From Thauera sp. GDN1 (GTDB lineage: Bacteria; Pseudomonadota; Gammaproteobacteria; Burkholderiales; Rhodocyclaceae): a stretch of DNA of 64,000 bases. Within the stretch, counting starts at the first letter, position 1; each line of letters starts with the position of its first letter. The notes under the pieces were generated by a model. The model saw nothing but the letters and a program-made list of their open reading frames with translations, did not search any database and was not told the origin of the DNA. Both the position numbers and the translations under genes were made by a program. The stretch is from contig NZ_CP097870.1 of the NCBI RefSeq assembly GCF_029223545.1, positions 124,001 through 188,000 of the forward strand, read 5' to 3'. This document shows, piece after piece, positions 34,768-43,874 of the stretch.

Positions 34768-35895
34768 ATGCGTTTTCTGATTGCCGTACTCGTTTCCCTG
34801 TTTTCCCTGAGCGCGCTGGCGCAGTCGGTGCCGCCGCCGGCGCTCGCCGCCAACGCCTGGGTACTGGTCGACCACGCTACCGGCCAGGTGCTGGCCGGCA
34901 AGGATCCTGACGCCCGCATCGAGCCCGCCTCGCTGACCAAGCTGATGACCGCCTACCTGACCTTCGCCGCGCTGAAGGCGGGCACGATCAAGCCCGATCA
35001 GGTGGTGCCGGTGTCGACCAGGGCCTGGCGCATGGAAGGCTCGCGCATGTTCATCGAGCCCAACAAGCCGGTCACCGTGGACGAGCTGATCCGCGGCGTG
35101 ATCGTGCAGTCGGGCAACGACGCCTGCGTCGCGCTCGCCGAGACCATCGCCGGCAGCGAGGAGGCCTTCGCCGCGCTGATGAACCGCGAGGCCCAGCGCC
35201 TGGGCATGAGCAACACCCACTTCACCAACTCCACCGGCCTGCCCGATCCGCAGCTCTACACCTCGGCCAAGGATCTGGCCATCCTCGCGGCCGCGATCAT
35301 TCGCGACTTCCCCGAGTACTACAACCTGTATTCGCTGAAGGAATTCACCTACAACGGCATCAAGCAGCCCAACCGCAACCGCCTGCTGTACATGGATCCG
35401 ACGGTCGACGGCATGAAGACCGGCCACACCAGCAGCGCCGGCTACTGCCTGGTGTCGACCGCCCAGCGCGGCGAGCGCCGGCTGATCTCGGTGGTGCTCG
35501 GCGCCGCCTCCGACACCGTGCGCGCGCAGGAGTCGCTCAAGCTGCTGAACTTCGGCTTCCAGTTCTACGAGACGGTGAAGCTGTATGCCGCGGACCAGGC
35601 GCTGTCGCAGTTCCGCGTGTGGAAGGGCAAGCTCAACGAGCTGCCGGTCGGCTTCACCCAGGACTTCGTGCTGTCGCTGCCGAAGGAGTCGGCGGACAAG
35701 ATCCAGGTCACGCTCGAAAGCCGCCAGCCGCTGGTCGCCCCGATCGGCAAGGGCCAGCCCGTCGGCACGCTGTCGCTGACCGTCGATGGCAAGCCCTTCG
35801 GCCAGTACCCGGTGGTCGCGCTGCAGGAGATCGAGATCGCCGGCTTCTTCGGCCGCCTGTGGGACGCGATCGTGATGTTCTTCAAGAGCCTGTAA
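34768..35895 (+). CDS. dacC: D-alanyl-D-alanine carboxypeptidase (PBP5/6 family)
   Basis: 375 residues. Signal peptide 1-19 (ALAQ), then the low-molecular-weight PBP motifs: S55-L-T-K58, S115-G-N and K217-T-G. A C-terminal beta domain (about 285-360) and an amphipathic end (IAGFFGRLWDAIVMFFKSL) anchor it to the membrane face. It trims the terminal D-Ala from pentapeptides. The free D-Ala it releases may feed the aminotransferase encoded next, 19 nt downstream. The symbol dacC is by family; dacA would be equally valid. Confidence 0.95.
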   Translation: MRFLIAVLVSLFSLSALAQSVPPPALAANAWVLVDHATGQVLAGKDPDARIEPASLTKLMTAYLTFAALKAGTIKPDQVVPVSTRAWRMEGSRMFIEPNKPVTVDELIRGVIVQSGNDACVALAETIAGSEEAFAALMNREAQRLGMSNTHFTNSTGLPDPQLYTSAKDLAILAAAIIRDFPEYYNLYSLKEFTYNGIKQPNRNRLLYMDPTVDGMKTGHTSSAGYCLVSTAQRGERRLISVVLGAASDTVRAQESLKLLNFGFQFYETVKLYAADQALSQFRVWKGKLNELPVGFTQDFVLSLPKESADKIQVTLESRQPLVAPIGKGQPVGTLSLTVDGKPFGQYPVVALQEIEIAGFFGRLWDAIVMFFKSL

Positions 35896-35914
35896 GCCGA
35901 TGGGAGGCGCGGAC

Positions 35915-36775
35915 GTGATCACTGCCTATGTCGATGGCACCTACCTGCCGCTCGCGGAAGCGCGCGTGTCGCCGATGGACCGCGGCTTCCTGTTCGGCGA
36001 CGGCGCCTACGAGGTCATCCCGGTGTATTCGCGCCGCTGCTTCCGCGTCGACGAGCACGTCGCGCGGCTGGCGAACACCCTGGCCGCGATGCGCCTGGCC
36101 AATCCGCACGGTGCGGAGGAATGGAAGGCGATCATCGGCGAGATCGTCGCCCGCAATCCCTGGGACGACCAGTCGGTGTATCTGCAGGTGACGCGCGGCG
36201 CCGACACCCGGCGCAACCACGCCTTCCCCGGTCCGGAGGTGAAGCCCACGGTGTTCCTGATGAGCGAGCCGCTCGTCACCCCGAGCGCCGAGCAGCTCGC
36301 CACCGGCATCGCGGCGGTCAGCGCCGCCGACATCCGCTGGCTGCGCTGCGACCTGAAGACGGTGTCGATGCTCGCCAACTGCCTGCTGCGCCAGCACGCG
36401 ATCGACCACGGCTGCGCCGAGACCGTGCTGTTCCGCGACAGCTTTCTGACCGAGGGCTCGGCGTCGAGCATCTTCGTGTGCAAGAACGGCGTGCTGCTGG
36501 TGCCGCCCAAGAGCCACCTGATGCTGCCCGGCATCACCTACGACGTGGTGCTCGAGCTCGCGCGCGAGCACGGCATGAAGCACGCGGTGCGCGAGGTGCT
36601 GGAGGCCGAGGTGCGCGGCGCCGACGAGCTGTGGATGGCGTCCTCCACCAAGGAAGTGCTGCCGATCACCACGCTCGACGGGCGACCGGTCGGCGATGGC
36701 AGGCCCGGCCCGATGGGGCGGCAGATGTACGCCTGGTACCAGGCATTCAAGAACACGGTGATGCGCAATGGCTGA
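35915..36775 (+). CDS. dat: D-amino acid aminotransferase (fold type IV PLP enzyme)
   Basis: 286 residues from the GTG at 35915. An ATG at 35900 is in frame, but GGGAGG at 35902-35907 lies between the two, correctly spaced for the GTG, which yields MITAYVDGTYLP. The PLP lysine is K148 in RCDLKTVSMLANCLL, the D-amino acid aminotransferase pattern, and ASSTKEVLPITTLDG is the later phosphate-binding region. It likely interconverts D-Ala and D-Glu with keto acids for peptidoglycan. It overlaps ybeD by 8 nt. Confidence 0.88.
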   Translation: MITAYVDGTYLPLAEARVSPMDRGFLFGDGAYEVIPVYSRRCFRVDEHVARLANTLAAMRLANPHGAEEWKAIIGEIVARNPWDDQSVYLQVTRGADTRRNHAFPGPEVKPTVFLMSEPLVTPSAEQLATGIAAVSAADIRWLRCDLKTVSMLANCLLRQHAIDHGCAETVLFRDSFLTEGSASSIFVCKNGVLLVPPKSHLMLPGITYDVVLELAREHGMKHAVREVLEAEVRGADELWMASSTKEVLPITTLDGRPVGDGRPGPMGRQMYAWYQAFKNTVMRNG

Positions 36776-37052
36776 CACGCAACAGGCGCAGACGCGCCAG
36801 ACCCTGATCGAATACCCCTGCGACTTCCCGATCAAGGTCATGGGCGCCCGCGTCGACGGCTTCGCCCAGGCGGTGATCGAGGTCGTGCTGCGCCACGCGC
36901 CCGACTTCGAGCCCGCCGGGGCCGAGATGCGGCCGTCGAGCAAGGGCAACTACCTCGCGGTGACCTGCACCTTCCGTGCGGTCTCGCAGGTGCAGGTCGA
37001 TGCGATGTATCGCGAGCTGACCGCGCATCCGATGGTCAAGGTGGTGCTGTGA
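36768..37052 (+). CDS. ybeD: DUF493 family protein YbeD
   Basis: 94 residues, one ACT-like/DUF493 domain ([40 protein letters not shown]). In many proteobacteria ybeD lies between dacA and lipB, exactly as here; it may have a regulatory role in lipoylation, but function is unproven. It overlaps both neighbours (8 nt with the aminotransferase, 4 nt with lipB). Confidence 0.93.
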   Translation: MADTQQAQTRQTLIEYPCDFPIKVMGARVDGFAQAVIEVVLRHAPDFEPAGAEMRPSSKGNYLAVTCTFRAVSQVQVDAMYRELTAHPMVKVVL

Positions 37053-37729
37053 TCGTCAAGCGCCTCGGCCTGGTGGAGTACGCGCCGGTGCTCGAGGCGA
37101 TGCGCGTGTTCACCGCCGGACGCGGCGCCGAAACCGCTGACGAGATCTGGCTGCTGCAGCACCCGCCGGTGTATACGCTCGGCCAGGCCGGCAAGCCCGA
37201 GCACCTGCTGCAGAACCCGGCCGATATCCCGCTGGTGCACGTCGACCGCGGCGGCCAGATCACCTACCACGGCCCCGGCCAGCTGGTGGCGTATCTGCTG
37301 CTCGACCTGCACCGGCGCAAGCTCAAGGTGCGCGAGCTGGTGTGGCTGATGGAGCAGGCGATCATCGACACCCTGGCCGACTACGGCCTCGAGGCCGAGC
37401 GCAAGGACGGCGCGCCGGGCGTCTACGTCGCCGGCGACAAGATCGCCGCCCTCGGCCTGCGGGTCAGGAACGGCTGCAGCTATCACGGCCTGGCGATCAA
37501 CGTGGACGCCGACCTCGCCCCCGTCGGCTGGATCAACCCCTGCGGCTACGAGGGCCTGAAGACGATCCGCATGAAGGACTTCGGCATCGACGCCAGCGTG
37601 GACGCGGTCGGCGAATGCCTTCTCGGCCACCTGCAGCGCCTGCTGCCGGCCCTGGCAGCGGACATTGGGGAAACCGATAACGCGAATCCGCCGGCCGGGC
37701 CTGCCGCAGCGGCCCGCGCCGGTTCATAA
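37049..37729 (+). CDS. lipB: Octanoyl-ACP:protein N-octanoyltransferase LipB
   Basis: 226 residues from GTG 37049, coupled to the ybeD stop. LipB moves octanoyl groups from ACP to lipoyl domains. The motif [17 protein letters not shown] is at 66-82; the catalytic pair is K131 ([12 protein letters not shown]) and C165 (INPCGYEGL). The last 20 residues are an Ala/Pro-rich tail. Confidence 0.96.
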   Translation: MIVKRLGLVEYAPVLEAMRVFTAGRGAETADEIWLLQHPPVYTLGQAGKPEHLLQNPADIPLVHVDRGGQITYHGPGQLVAYLLLDLHRRKLKVRELVWLMEQAIIDTLADYGLEAERKDGAPGVYVAGDKIAALGLRVRNGCSYHGLAINVDADLAPVGWINPCGYEGLKTIRMKDFGIDASVDAVGECLLGHLQRLLPALAADIGETDNANPPAGPAAAARAGS

Positions 37730-37796
37730 TCGCGTCCCTGGCCCACGACCGGCTCGAACACCTTTCCCACCCGGAAACCCACTGAGAACAGCGACC

Positions 37797-38744
37797 ATGG
37801 AAACCCCTGCGCGCAAGCAGCGCGGCGCCGACAAGACCGCCCGCATCCCGATCAAGATCGTTCCCGCCGAACGCCTGAAGAAGCCGGAGTGGATCCGCAT
37901 CAAGCTCGGCGCCGGCATGGAAGCCGAACGCTTCAACGAGATCAAGGACACGCTGCGCGAGCACAAGCTGCACACCGTGTGCGAGGAAGCCTCCTGCCCG
38001 AACATCCACGAATGCTTCGGCAAGGGCACGGCGACCTTCATGATCATGGGCGACATCTGCACCCGGCGCTGCCCGTTCTGCGACGTCGGCCACGGCCGTC
38101 CCGAGCCGCTCAACCCGGATGAGCCGCGCGACCTCGCCAAGACCATCGCCGCGATGCGCCTGAACTACGTGGTGATCACCTCGGTGGACCGCGACGATCT
38201 GCGCGACGGCGGCGCCCAGCACTTCGTGGATTGCATCCGCGAGACCCGCGCCGCCGCGCCCAAGACCCGCATCGAGGTGCTTGTGCCGGACTTCCGCGGT
38301 CGCATGGAGATCGCGCTCGACATCTTCGATGCCGCGCCGCCCGACGTCATGAACCACAACCTCGAGACCGTGCCGCGCCTCTACAAGCAGGCGCGCCCGG
38401 GCTCGGACTACGCCTATTCGCTGAAGCTGCTGAAGGAGTTCAAGGCCCGCCACCCCGAGGTCGCGACCAAGTCCGGCCTGATGGTCGGCCTGGGCGAGAA
38501 CGACGAGGAGATCCTCGAGGTCATGCGCGACCTGCGCGCGCACGACGTCGACATGCTGACCATCGGCCAGTACCTGCAACCCTCCGGCGGCCACCTGCCG
38601 GTGCTGCGCTACGTGCATCCGGACACCTTCAAGATGTTCGAGACCGAGGCGCTGAAGATGGGCTTCAAGAACGCCGCCTGCGGGCCGATGGTGCGCTCGA
38701 GCTACTGGGCCGACCAGCAGGCGCACGGCGCCGGGGTGGTCTGA
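37797..38744 (+). CDS. lipA: Lipoyl synthase LipA
   Basis: 315 residues. Radical SAM enzyme that inserts two sulfurs into octanoylated proteins. The auxiliary cluster cysteines are C62, C67 and C73 ([13 protein letters not shown]), the radical SAM triad C88, C92 and C95 (CTRRCPFC), and a serine ligand lies in MVRSSYWAD near the end. The ATG at 37797 is preceded by a 67-nt gap after lipB; the upstream open frame lacks homology. Confidence 0.97.
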   Translation: METPARKQRGADKTARIPIKIVPAERLKKPEWIRIKLGAGMEAERFNEIKDTLREHKLHTVCEEASCPNIHECFGKGTATFMIMGDICTRRCPFCDVGHGRPEPLNPDEPRDLAKTIAAMRLNYVVITSVDRDDLRDGGAQHFVDCIRETRAAAPKTRIEVLVPDFRGRMEIALDIFDAAPPDVMNHNLETVPRLYKQARPGSDYAYSLKLLKEFKARHPEVATKSGLMVGLGENDEEILEVMRDLRAHDVDMLTIGQYLQPSGGHLPVLRYVHPDTFKMFETEALKMGFKNAACGPMVRSSYWADQQAHGAGVV

Positions 38745-38782
38745 ACCTGGACCGCATCCGCCGCGGCTGATCGCGGTGCTGG

Positions 38783-38810
38783 CACGGGAGCGGGCTTGCC
38801 CGCTCCCGTG
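38783..38810. terminator. Bidirectional hairpin between lipA and the pentapeptide gene
   Basis: CACGGGAGCGGG and CCCGCTCCCGTG form a perfect 12-bp stem with a CTTG loop between two convergent genes. There is no T run, so it may act with Rho or only as a stabilising hairpin. Confidence 0.65.
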
Positions 38811-38832
38811 CGTTTACGCCCGCCGTTTCGGC

Positions 38833-39489
38833 TCAGGGGCAGCCCTTGCAGCCCTCGGTCTGCGCGTTCAGGAAGATCGCCTGTTCCAGGTTCGCCCCGG
38901 TGAGGTCGGCGTTGGTGAGCTGCGCGCGGGTGAAGTTGGCGCCCTGCAGGTTGGCGCCGACGAAGGACGCGCCCGACAGCTTGGCCGCGCGCAGGTTGGT
39001 GCGCTGCAGGTCGGCACCGTCGAAGCGGCTGCGTTCGGCGCGCGCATTGGTCAGGTCGGCGCCGCCGAGCTGCGCCGCCGACAGATCGGCGTCATGGAGG
39101 TCGGCGTTCTGCAGGATCGCGTTGCGCAGGTTCGTGCCCTTCAGGCTGGCGCCGGTGAGCCGGGTGCCGCGCAGGTTGGTGCGCAGCATCGAGGCCTCGT
39201 CCAGCGTGGCGCCGGCCATCTCCGCCTGCGAAAAGTTCGCCTCGTTCAGCGTTGCGCCGCGCAGGTTCGCCCCCGACAGGTCGGAGCGGGTGAACTGCGA
39301 GTTGGCCAGGTTCACCCCTTCGAGCGCCGCGCCGTTCAGGTTCAGGTTGGTGCACAGCGTGCCGCGGCGGATGTCGCAGCCGCCGATGTTGCCGGCGCGC
39401 TGGGCGTCGGCGGGGCGGGGCATCAGGGCGAGGGCGAGCAGCAGGGCGGCCGCCAGGATGGCGGACGGCTCGATGCGGGTCGTGGGCAT
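38833..39489 (-). CDS. Secreted pentapeptide-repeat protein
   Basis: 218 residues. A signal peptide (about 1-29, ending ADA) sends it to the periplasm. Residues 47-208 are a continuous run of pentapeptide repeats (A[N/D]Lxx: LSGANLRGATLNEANF, LKGTNLRNAILQNADL), which fold into a right-handed quadrilateral helix. Cysteines occur only at the ends: C38 and C46 before, C214 and C217 (CKGC) after the repeats, so they may cap the solenoid with disulfides. No enzymatic motif. It is 98 nt downstream of a TlpA-like thioredoxin gene on the same strand. Confidence 0.85.
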   Translation of the reverse strand: MPTTRIEPSAILAAALLLALALMPRPADAQRAGNIGGCDIRRGTLCTNLNLNGAALEGVNLANSQFTRSDLSGANLRGATLNEANFSQAEMAGATLDEASMLRTNLRGTRLTGASLKGTNLRNAILQNADLHDADLSAAQLGGADLTNARAERSRFDGADLQRTNLRAAKLSGASFVGANLQGANFTRAQLTNADLTGANLEQAIFLNAQTEGCKGCP

Positions 39490-39587
39490 GGTCTGGATCT
39501 TGACTGTCCTGATGGTGGAGGCCGCGGAAGGGAGGTCGGTCTCAGTTACCGAGGGCGCGAGGGGGCGGATGGTTCCGCACGGCGTGT

Positions 39588-40085
39588 TCAGGCCGCCTCG
39601 GCGAGCAGGCGGTCGATCAGCGCATGAAGCTTGTCGAAGTCCGGCTCGCCGAGGAACTTGTGCACGATCTCGCCGTGCCGGTTGATGAGGTAGCTGGTCG
39701 GCGTCAGGCGCACCTTGTCGAAGCCGCGCGCGATGCTGCCGTCGCGATCGTGCACGAAGGTGAAGGGCAGCGGGTTGCGGGCGACGAAGGCGGACACCCG
39801 GGCGGGCGGGTCGTAATCCATCGCCACCGCGACCGTCCGGTAGCCGCGCGCCTCGAACTTCTCCTGGGTCGCCTTCAGCGCCGGCATCTCCTCGATGCAG
39901 ACGCCGCAGCTCGTCGCCCAGAAATTCACCAGCACCACCTGGCCGCGCAGGTCCGCGGTGCGGAAGCGCTCCCCTTGCAGCGTGGAGAACGCGACATCGG
40001 GCGCCGGGGGCTTCTGGGTGAACATGAACAGTGCGCCGACGACGAGGGCGATGACCACGACGGCGGCCACGATCTTGAATTTCAT
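39588..40085 (-). CDS. TlpA/ResA-like membrane-anchored thioredoxin
   Basis: 165 residues. An N-terminal membrane anchor (about 4-22) is followed by a thioredoxin fold with active site C60-G-V-C63 in NFWATSCGVCIEEMPAL and cis-proline in LTPTSYLINRHGE. It is probably a periplasmic thiol:disulfide reductase of the ResA/TlpA type, used in cytochrome c maturation or for a specific client. The ATG at 40085 begins the anchor; an upstream in-frame ATG at 40166 would add an unlikely hydrophilic leader. The neighbouring pentapeptide protein with terminal cysteine pairs is a candidate client. Confidence 0.87.
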   Translation of the reverse strand: MKFKIVAAVVVIALVVGALFMFTQKPPAPDVAFSTLQGERFRTADLRGQVVLVNFWATSCGVCIEEMPALKATQEKFEARGYRTVAVAMDYDPPARVSAFVARNPLPFTFVHDRDGSIARGFDKVRLTPTSYLINRHGEIVHKFLGEPDFDKLHALIDRLLAEAA

Positions 40086-40288
40086 GGCGGATTCCGCAAA
40101 GGGGTGAATGAGGGGCTGCTGGCCAGGTTGCGCGGCGATTTTGAGGGCGCACGCGGGGCTTGTCACGTGCAGGCTTTCGGACCGGCGCTGTCGCCGAAGG
40201 TGCCCGGCTTGCTAGACTGTGCCCATCCGGCTGGCGCGTCCCGATCGCTGCCGCCCTTTCGATACATTCAAGCCGAGGTTCCACCGCA

Positions 40289-40729
40289 ATGACCAGCCAG
40301 CCCGTTTTTTCCTGGAGCGACCGCTTCCTGCTCGGCCATCGCACCATCGACGAGACCCACAGGGAGTTCGTCGACTGCGTGGATGCCCTGCTGCGGGCGA
40401 GCGACGCGGAGATTCCCGCCGCACTCGAGGCCTTCGCGCGCCACGCCGAGTCCCACTTCGCCCAGGAGAACAAGTGGCTGGCAGCGGCCGACTTTCCTGG
40501 CGGCGGCGAATGCCACATCGGCGAGCACGCCAAGGTGATGGCCTCGGTGCGCGAGGTGCAGGAGCTCGTCGCCCAGGGCGAGGTGGAGATTGCGCGCGAG
40601 CTCGCGCAGGCGCTGATGGACTGGTTCCCCGGCCACGCCGACTACATGGACTCGGCGCTCGCCACCTGGCTGGTCAAGAAGGCGCACGACGGCCGTCCGC
40701 TCGTGCTGCGGCGCAAGGAACACCTCTGA
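40289..40729 (+). CDS. Bacteriohemerythrin
   Basis: 146 residues, a four-helix bundle with a di-iron oxygen site. Ligand pattern: H17 in LGHRTIDETH, H56-x3-E60 (HFAQE), H76-x3-H80 (HIGEH) and H116-x4-D121 (HADYMD). It binds O2 reversibly; proposed roles are O2 delivery or sensing in microaerobic proteobacteria. The ATG at 40289 starts the canonical PVFSWSDRFLLGH. It is a single gene between divergent TlpA and the rep gene. Confidence 0.9.
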   Translation: MTSQPVFSWSDRFLLGHRTIDETHREFVDCVDALLRASDAEIPAALEAFARHAESHFAQENKWLAAADFPGGGECHIGEHAKVMASVREVQELVAQGEVEIARELAQALMDWFPGHADYMDSALATWLVKKAHDGRPLVLRRKEHL

Positions 40730-40767
40730 GTAACACGCCGGGCCGACGGCACGGCCACCCGATCGGA

Positions 40768-40811
40768 TAGAATCGGCCTCCACGCCGCCCGGCAGGGCGG
40801 CTTTGTTTTTT
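40768..40811 (+). promoter_or_regulatory. Putative rep promoter with terminator-like leader hairpin
   Basis: TAGAAT (40768-40773) looks like a -10 box. GCCGCCC (40784-40790), loop GGCA and GGGCGGC (40795-40801) form a perfect stem followed by TTTGTTTTTT (40802-40811), 17 nt before the rep ATG. It may simply end hemerythrin transcription, or attenuate rep if transcription starts near 40780. A good -35 box is not visible. Confidence 0.6.
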
Positions 40812-40827
40812 GCGATCCCAGGCCACG

Positions 40828-42819
<1,992 letters not shown>

Positions 42820-42855
42820 GGCCGCGTTTGCAGGCCTGGCGACCGGCAACAAAAA

Positions 42856-42877
42856 GGCAGCCGCGCGGGCTGCCTTT
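42856..42877. terminator. Bidirectional terminator between rep and the cytochrome gene
   Basis: GGCAGCC (42856-42862), loop GCGCG and GGCTGCC (42868-42874) with AAAAA before and TTT after. It lies between convergent genes. Confidence 0.8.
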
Positions 42878-42913
42878 GCTGATCCGATCGGCTGCCGGGA
42901 CGCAGCCCGGCGC

Positions 42914-43363
42914 TTACTGTTCGACCGGCGGCTCGGTGAACTTGGCGCCGGCGAGGTTGGCGAGGTAGGCCACCGCACGCGCCACTTCGGTGTCGGTCAG
43001 GTCGGCGGCGCCGCCGCGCGGGGGCATCGCGTTCTTGCCGGCGATCGCCGAGGCGGTCAGGCCGTCGTGGCCCAGTGCCAGACGCGGCGCCCACTGCCCG
43101 GCATCCCCCGTCTTCGGTGCGCCGACGGCGCCCGAGTCGTGGCAGCCCGCGCAGATGGCCTTGACGATCTGTTCGCCGGTACGGCTGCCCGGGGCAACCT
43201 TGACGGCCTGGATCTCGACACGCGCGACCGGCTGGATCAGCGAGGCGGTGAGTTCCGGATCGACCTTGGACTGCTCGCCACAGCCGGACAGCAGCGCAGC
43301 TGCGACCAGGGCGACGGCAGGCATGGCAAGGCGGGCGGGGCGCAGGGGGCGGTTGTTCGACAT
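42914..43363 (-). CDS. Cytochrome c5-like lipoprotein
   Basis: 149 residues. An N-terminal signal with lipobox LSGC (C28) suggests a membrane-anchored periplasmic cytochrome. The haem site is C71-A-G-C74-H75, and the axial methionine is M113 in GKNAMPPRGG, the c5-family pattern. Residues 30-60 form a linker. It is a likely small electron carrier for terminal oxidases. Upstream on the minus strand a TATAAT box (43418-43413) gives it its own promoter. Confidence 0.92.
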   Translation of the reverse strand: MSNNRPLRPARLAMPAVALVAAALLSGCGEQSKVDPELTASLIQPVARVEIQAVKVAPGSRTGEQIVKAICAGCHDSGAVGAPKTGDAGQWAPRLALGHDGLTASAIAGKNAMPPRGGAADLTDTEVARAVAYLANLAGAKFTEPPVEQ

Positions 43364-43412
43364 GCTTGGATCCTTTGACGGAAAGTGGCGCAAGACTGGG
43401 TCTAAAGCCCGG

Positions 43413-43442
43413 ATTATAGCGGGCTAATAACCATTGTGGCAG
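43413..43442 (-). promoter_or_regulatory. Promoter of the cytochrome c5 gene
   Basis: On the minus strand TATAAT (43418-43413) is preceded by CTGCCA (43442-43437) with 18 bp between them. The start of transcription would be near 43406, about 43 nt before the ATG. Confidence 0.55.
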
Positions 43443-43514
43443 TGCGGCATGGACTTTGGGTCCGAACGCGGCTATGCTTGCCGGCCTCGTTCGGGAGCTT
43501 TCCCGGACGGCTTC

Positions 43515-43591
43515 GCGCCCGTAGCTCAGCTGGATAGAGTACTGCCCTCCGAAGGCAGGGGTCGGACGTTCGAATCGTCTCGGGCGCGCCA
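43515..43591 (+). tRNA. tRNA-Arg (anticodon CCG)
   Basis: 77 nt with an encoded CCA. Acceptor GCGCCCG pairs with CGGGCGC; the D arm is GCTCAGCTGGATAGAGT; the anticodon stem CTGCC/GGCAG holds loop CTCCGAA, so positions 34-36 read CCG (codon CGG). The T arm carries TTCGAAT. Discriminator base is G. A TATGCT -10-like box at 43473-43478 could be its promoter. A terminator follows 9 nt after the CCA. Confidence 0.97.
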
Positions 43592-43599
43592 AAGAATTC

Positions 43600-43638
43600 A
43601 ATGGGTCAGGTCTTCACGGACTTGGCCCATTTTCTTTT
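43600..43638 (+). terminator. Intrinsic terminator of tRNA-Arg
   Basis: AATGGGTCAGGTC (43600-43612) pairs with GACTTGGCCCATT (43619-43631) with two G-U pairs and loop TTCACG, followed by a T-rich run. Confidence 0.9.
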
Positions 43639-43664
43639 GTGCTCCCGCCTTGAGTAAGGCGAGC

Positions 43665-43694
43665 AAATACAAATCATTCGCATTAATATACAAT
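43665..43694 (+). promoter_or_regulatory. Fur-box-like site over the TonB receptor promoter
   Basis: AAATACAAATCATTCGCATT (43665-43684) carries the AATCATTCGCATT core common in proteobacterial Fur boxes. The best -10 box is TACAAT at 43689-43694, giving a start near 43701. Fur bound here would block that promoter when iron is ample. The -35 box is poor, as is common for Fur-covered promoters. Confidence 0.6.
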
Positions 43695-43700
43695 CTCCGC

Positions 43701-43807
43701 ACCTGAAGAGGGGAAGCCCCCCGACTCGGCGATCACCCATCGGGTGACGCCGGCAGCTGGATCGTCATACCCAGCGGCCACGCAGGCTGCAAGGCACGGC
43801 TTCAGGT
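43701..43807 (+). ncRNA. Candidate structured 5' leader of the TonB receptor mRNA
   Basis: This stretch has no gene. ACCTGAAG (43701-43708) pairs perfectly with CTTCAGGT (43800-43807), closing a domain that contains GGGG-AAG-CCCC (43710-43720), a strong hairpin CGGCG plus TCACCC against GGGTGA plus CGCCG (43727-43752, one bulged A), and GCTGG/CCAGC (43756-43760 with 43771-43775) or the alternative GCAGC/GCTGC (43753-43757 with 43786-43790). The 5' end coincides with the predicted transcription start. I could not match it to a known riboswitch; the cobalamin box sequences are absent. The remaining 43808-43874 is further leader with GACCT at 43852-43856, able to compete for AGGTC of the closing helix. 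Confidence 0.45.
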
Positions 43808-43874
43808 CTTCCATGGGTCTTGTGGGAATTCGCCCGCAGGGCCTGGCTCAGGACCTACTTCGTGCAGAGACACA

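Noticed and set aside
38781..38800. Second sigma54-like promoter after lipA (TGGCACG followed by TTGC)
   Set aside because: The spacing between the elements is 9 nt rather than 4, and the sequence belongs to a perfect terminator-type hairpin between convergent genes.
43701..43874. Cobalamin riboswitch before the TonB receptor
   Set aside because: I looked for the conserved AGGGAA, GCCACTG and GACCTGCC elements in their required order and did not find them; the fold is kept as an unclassified candidate.
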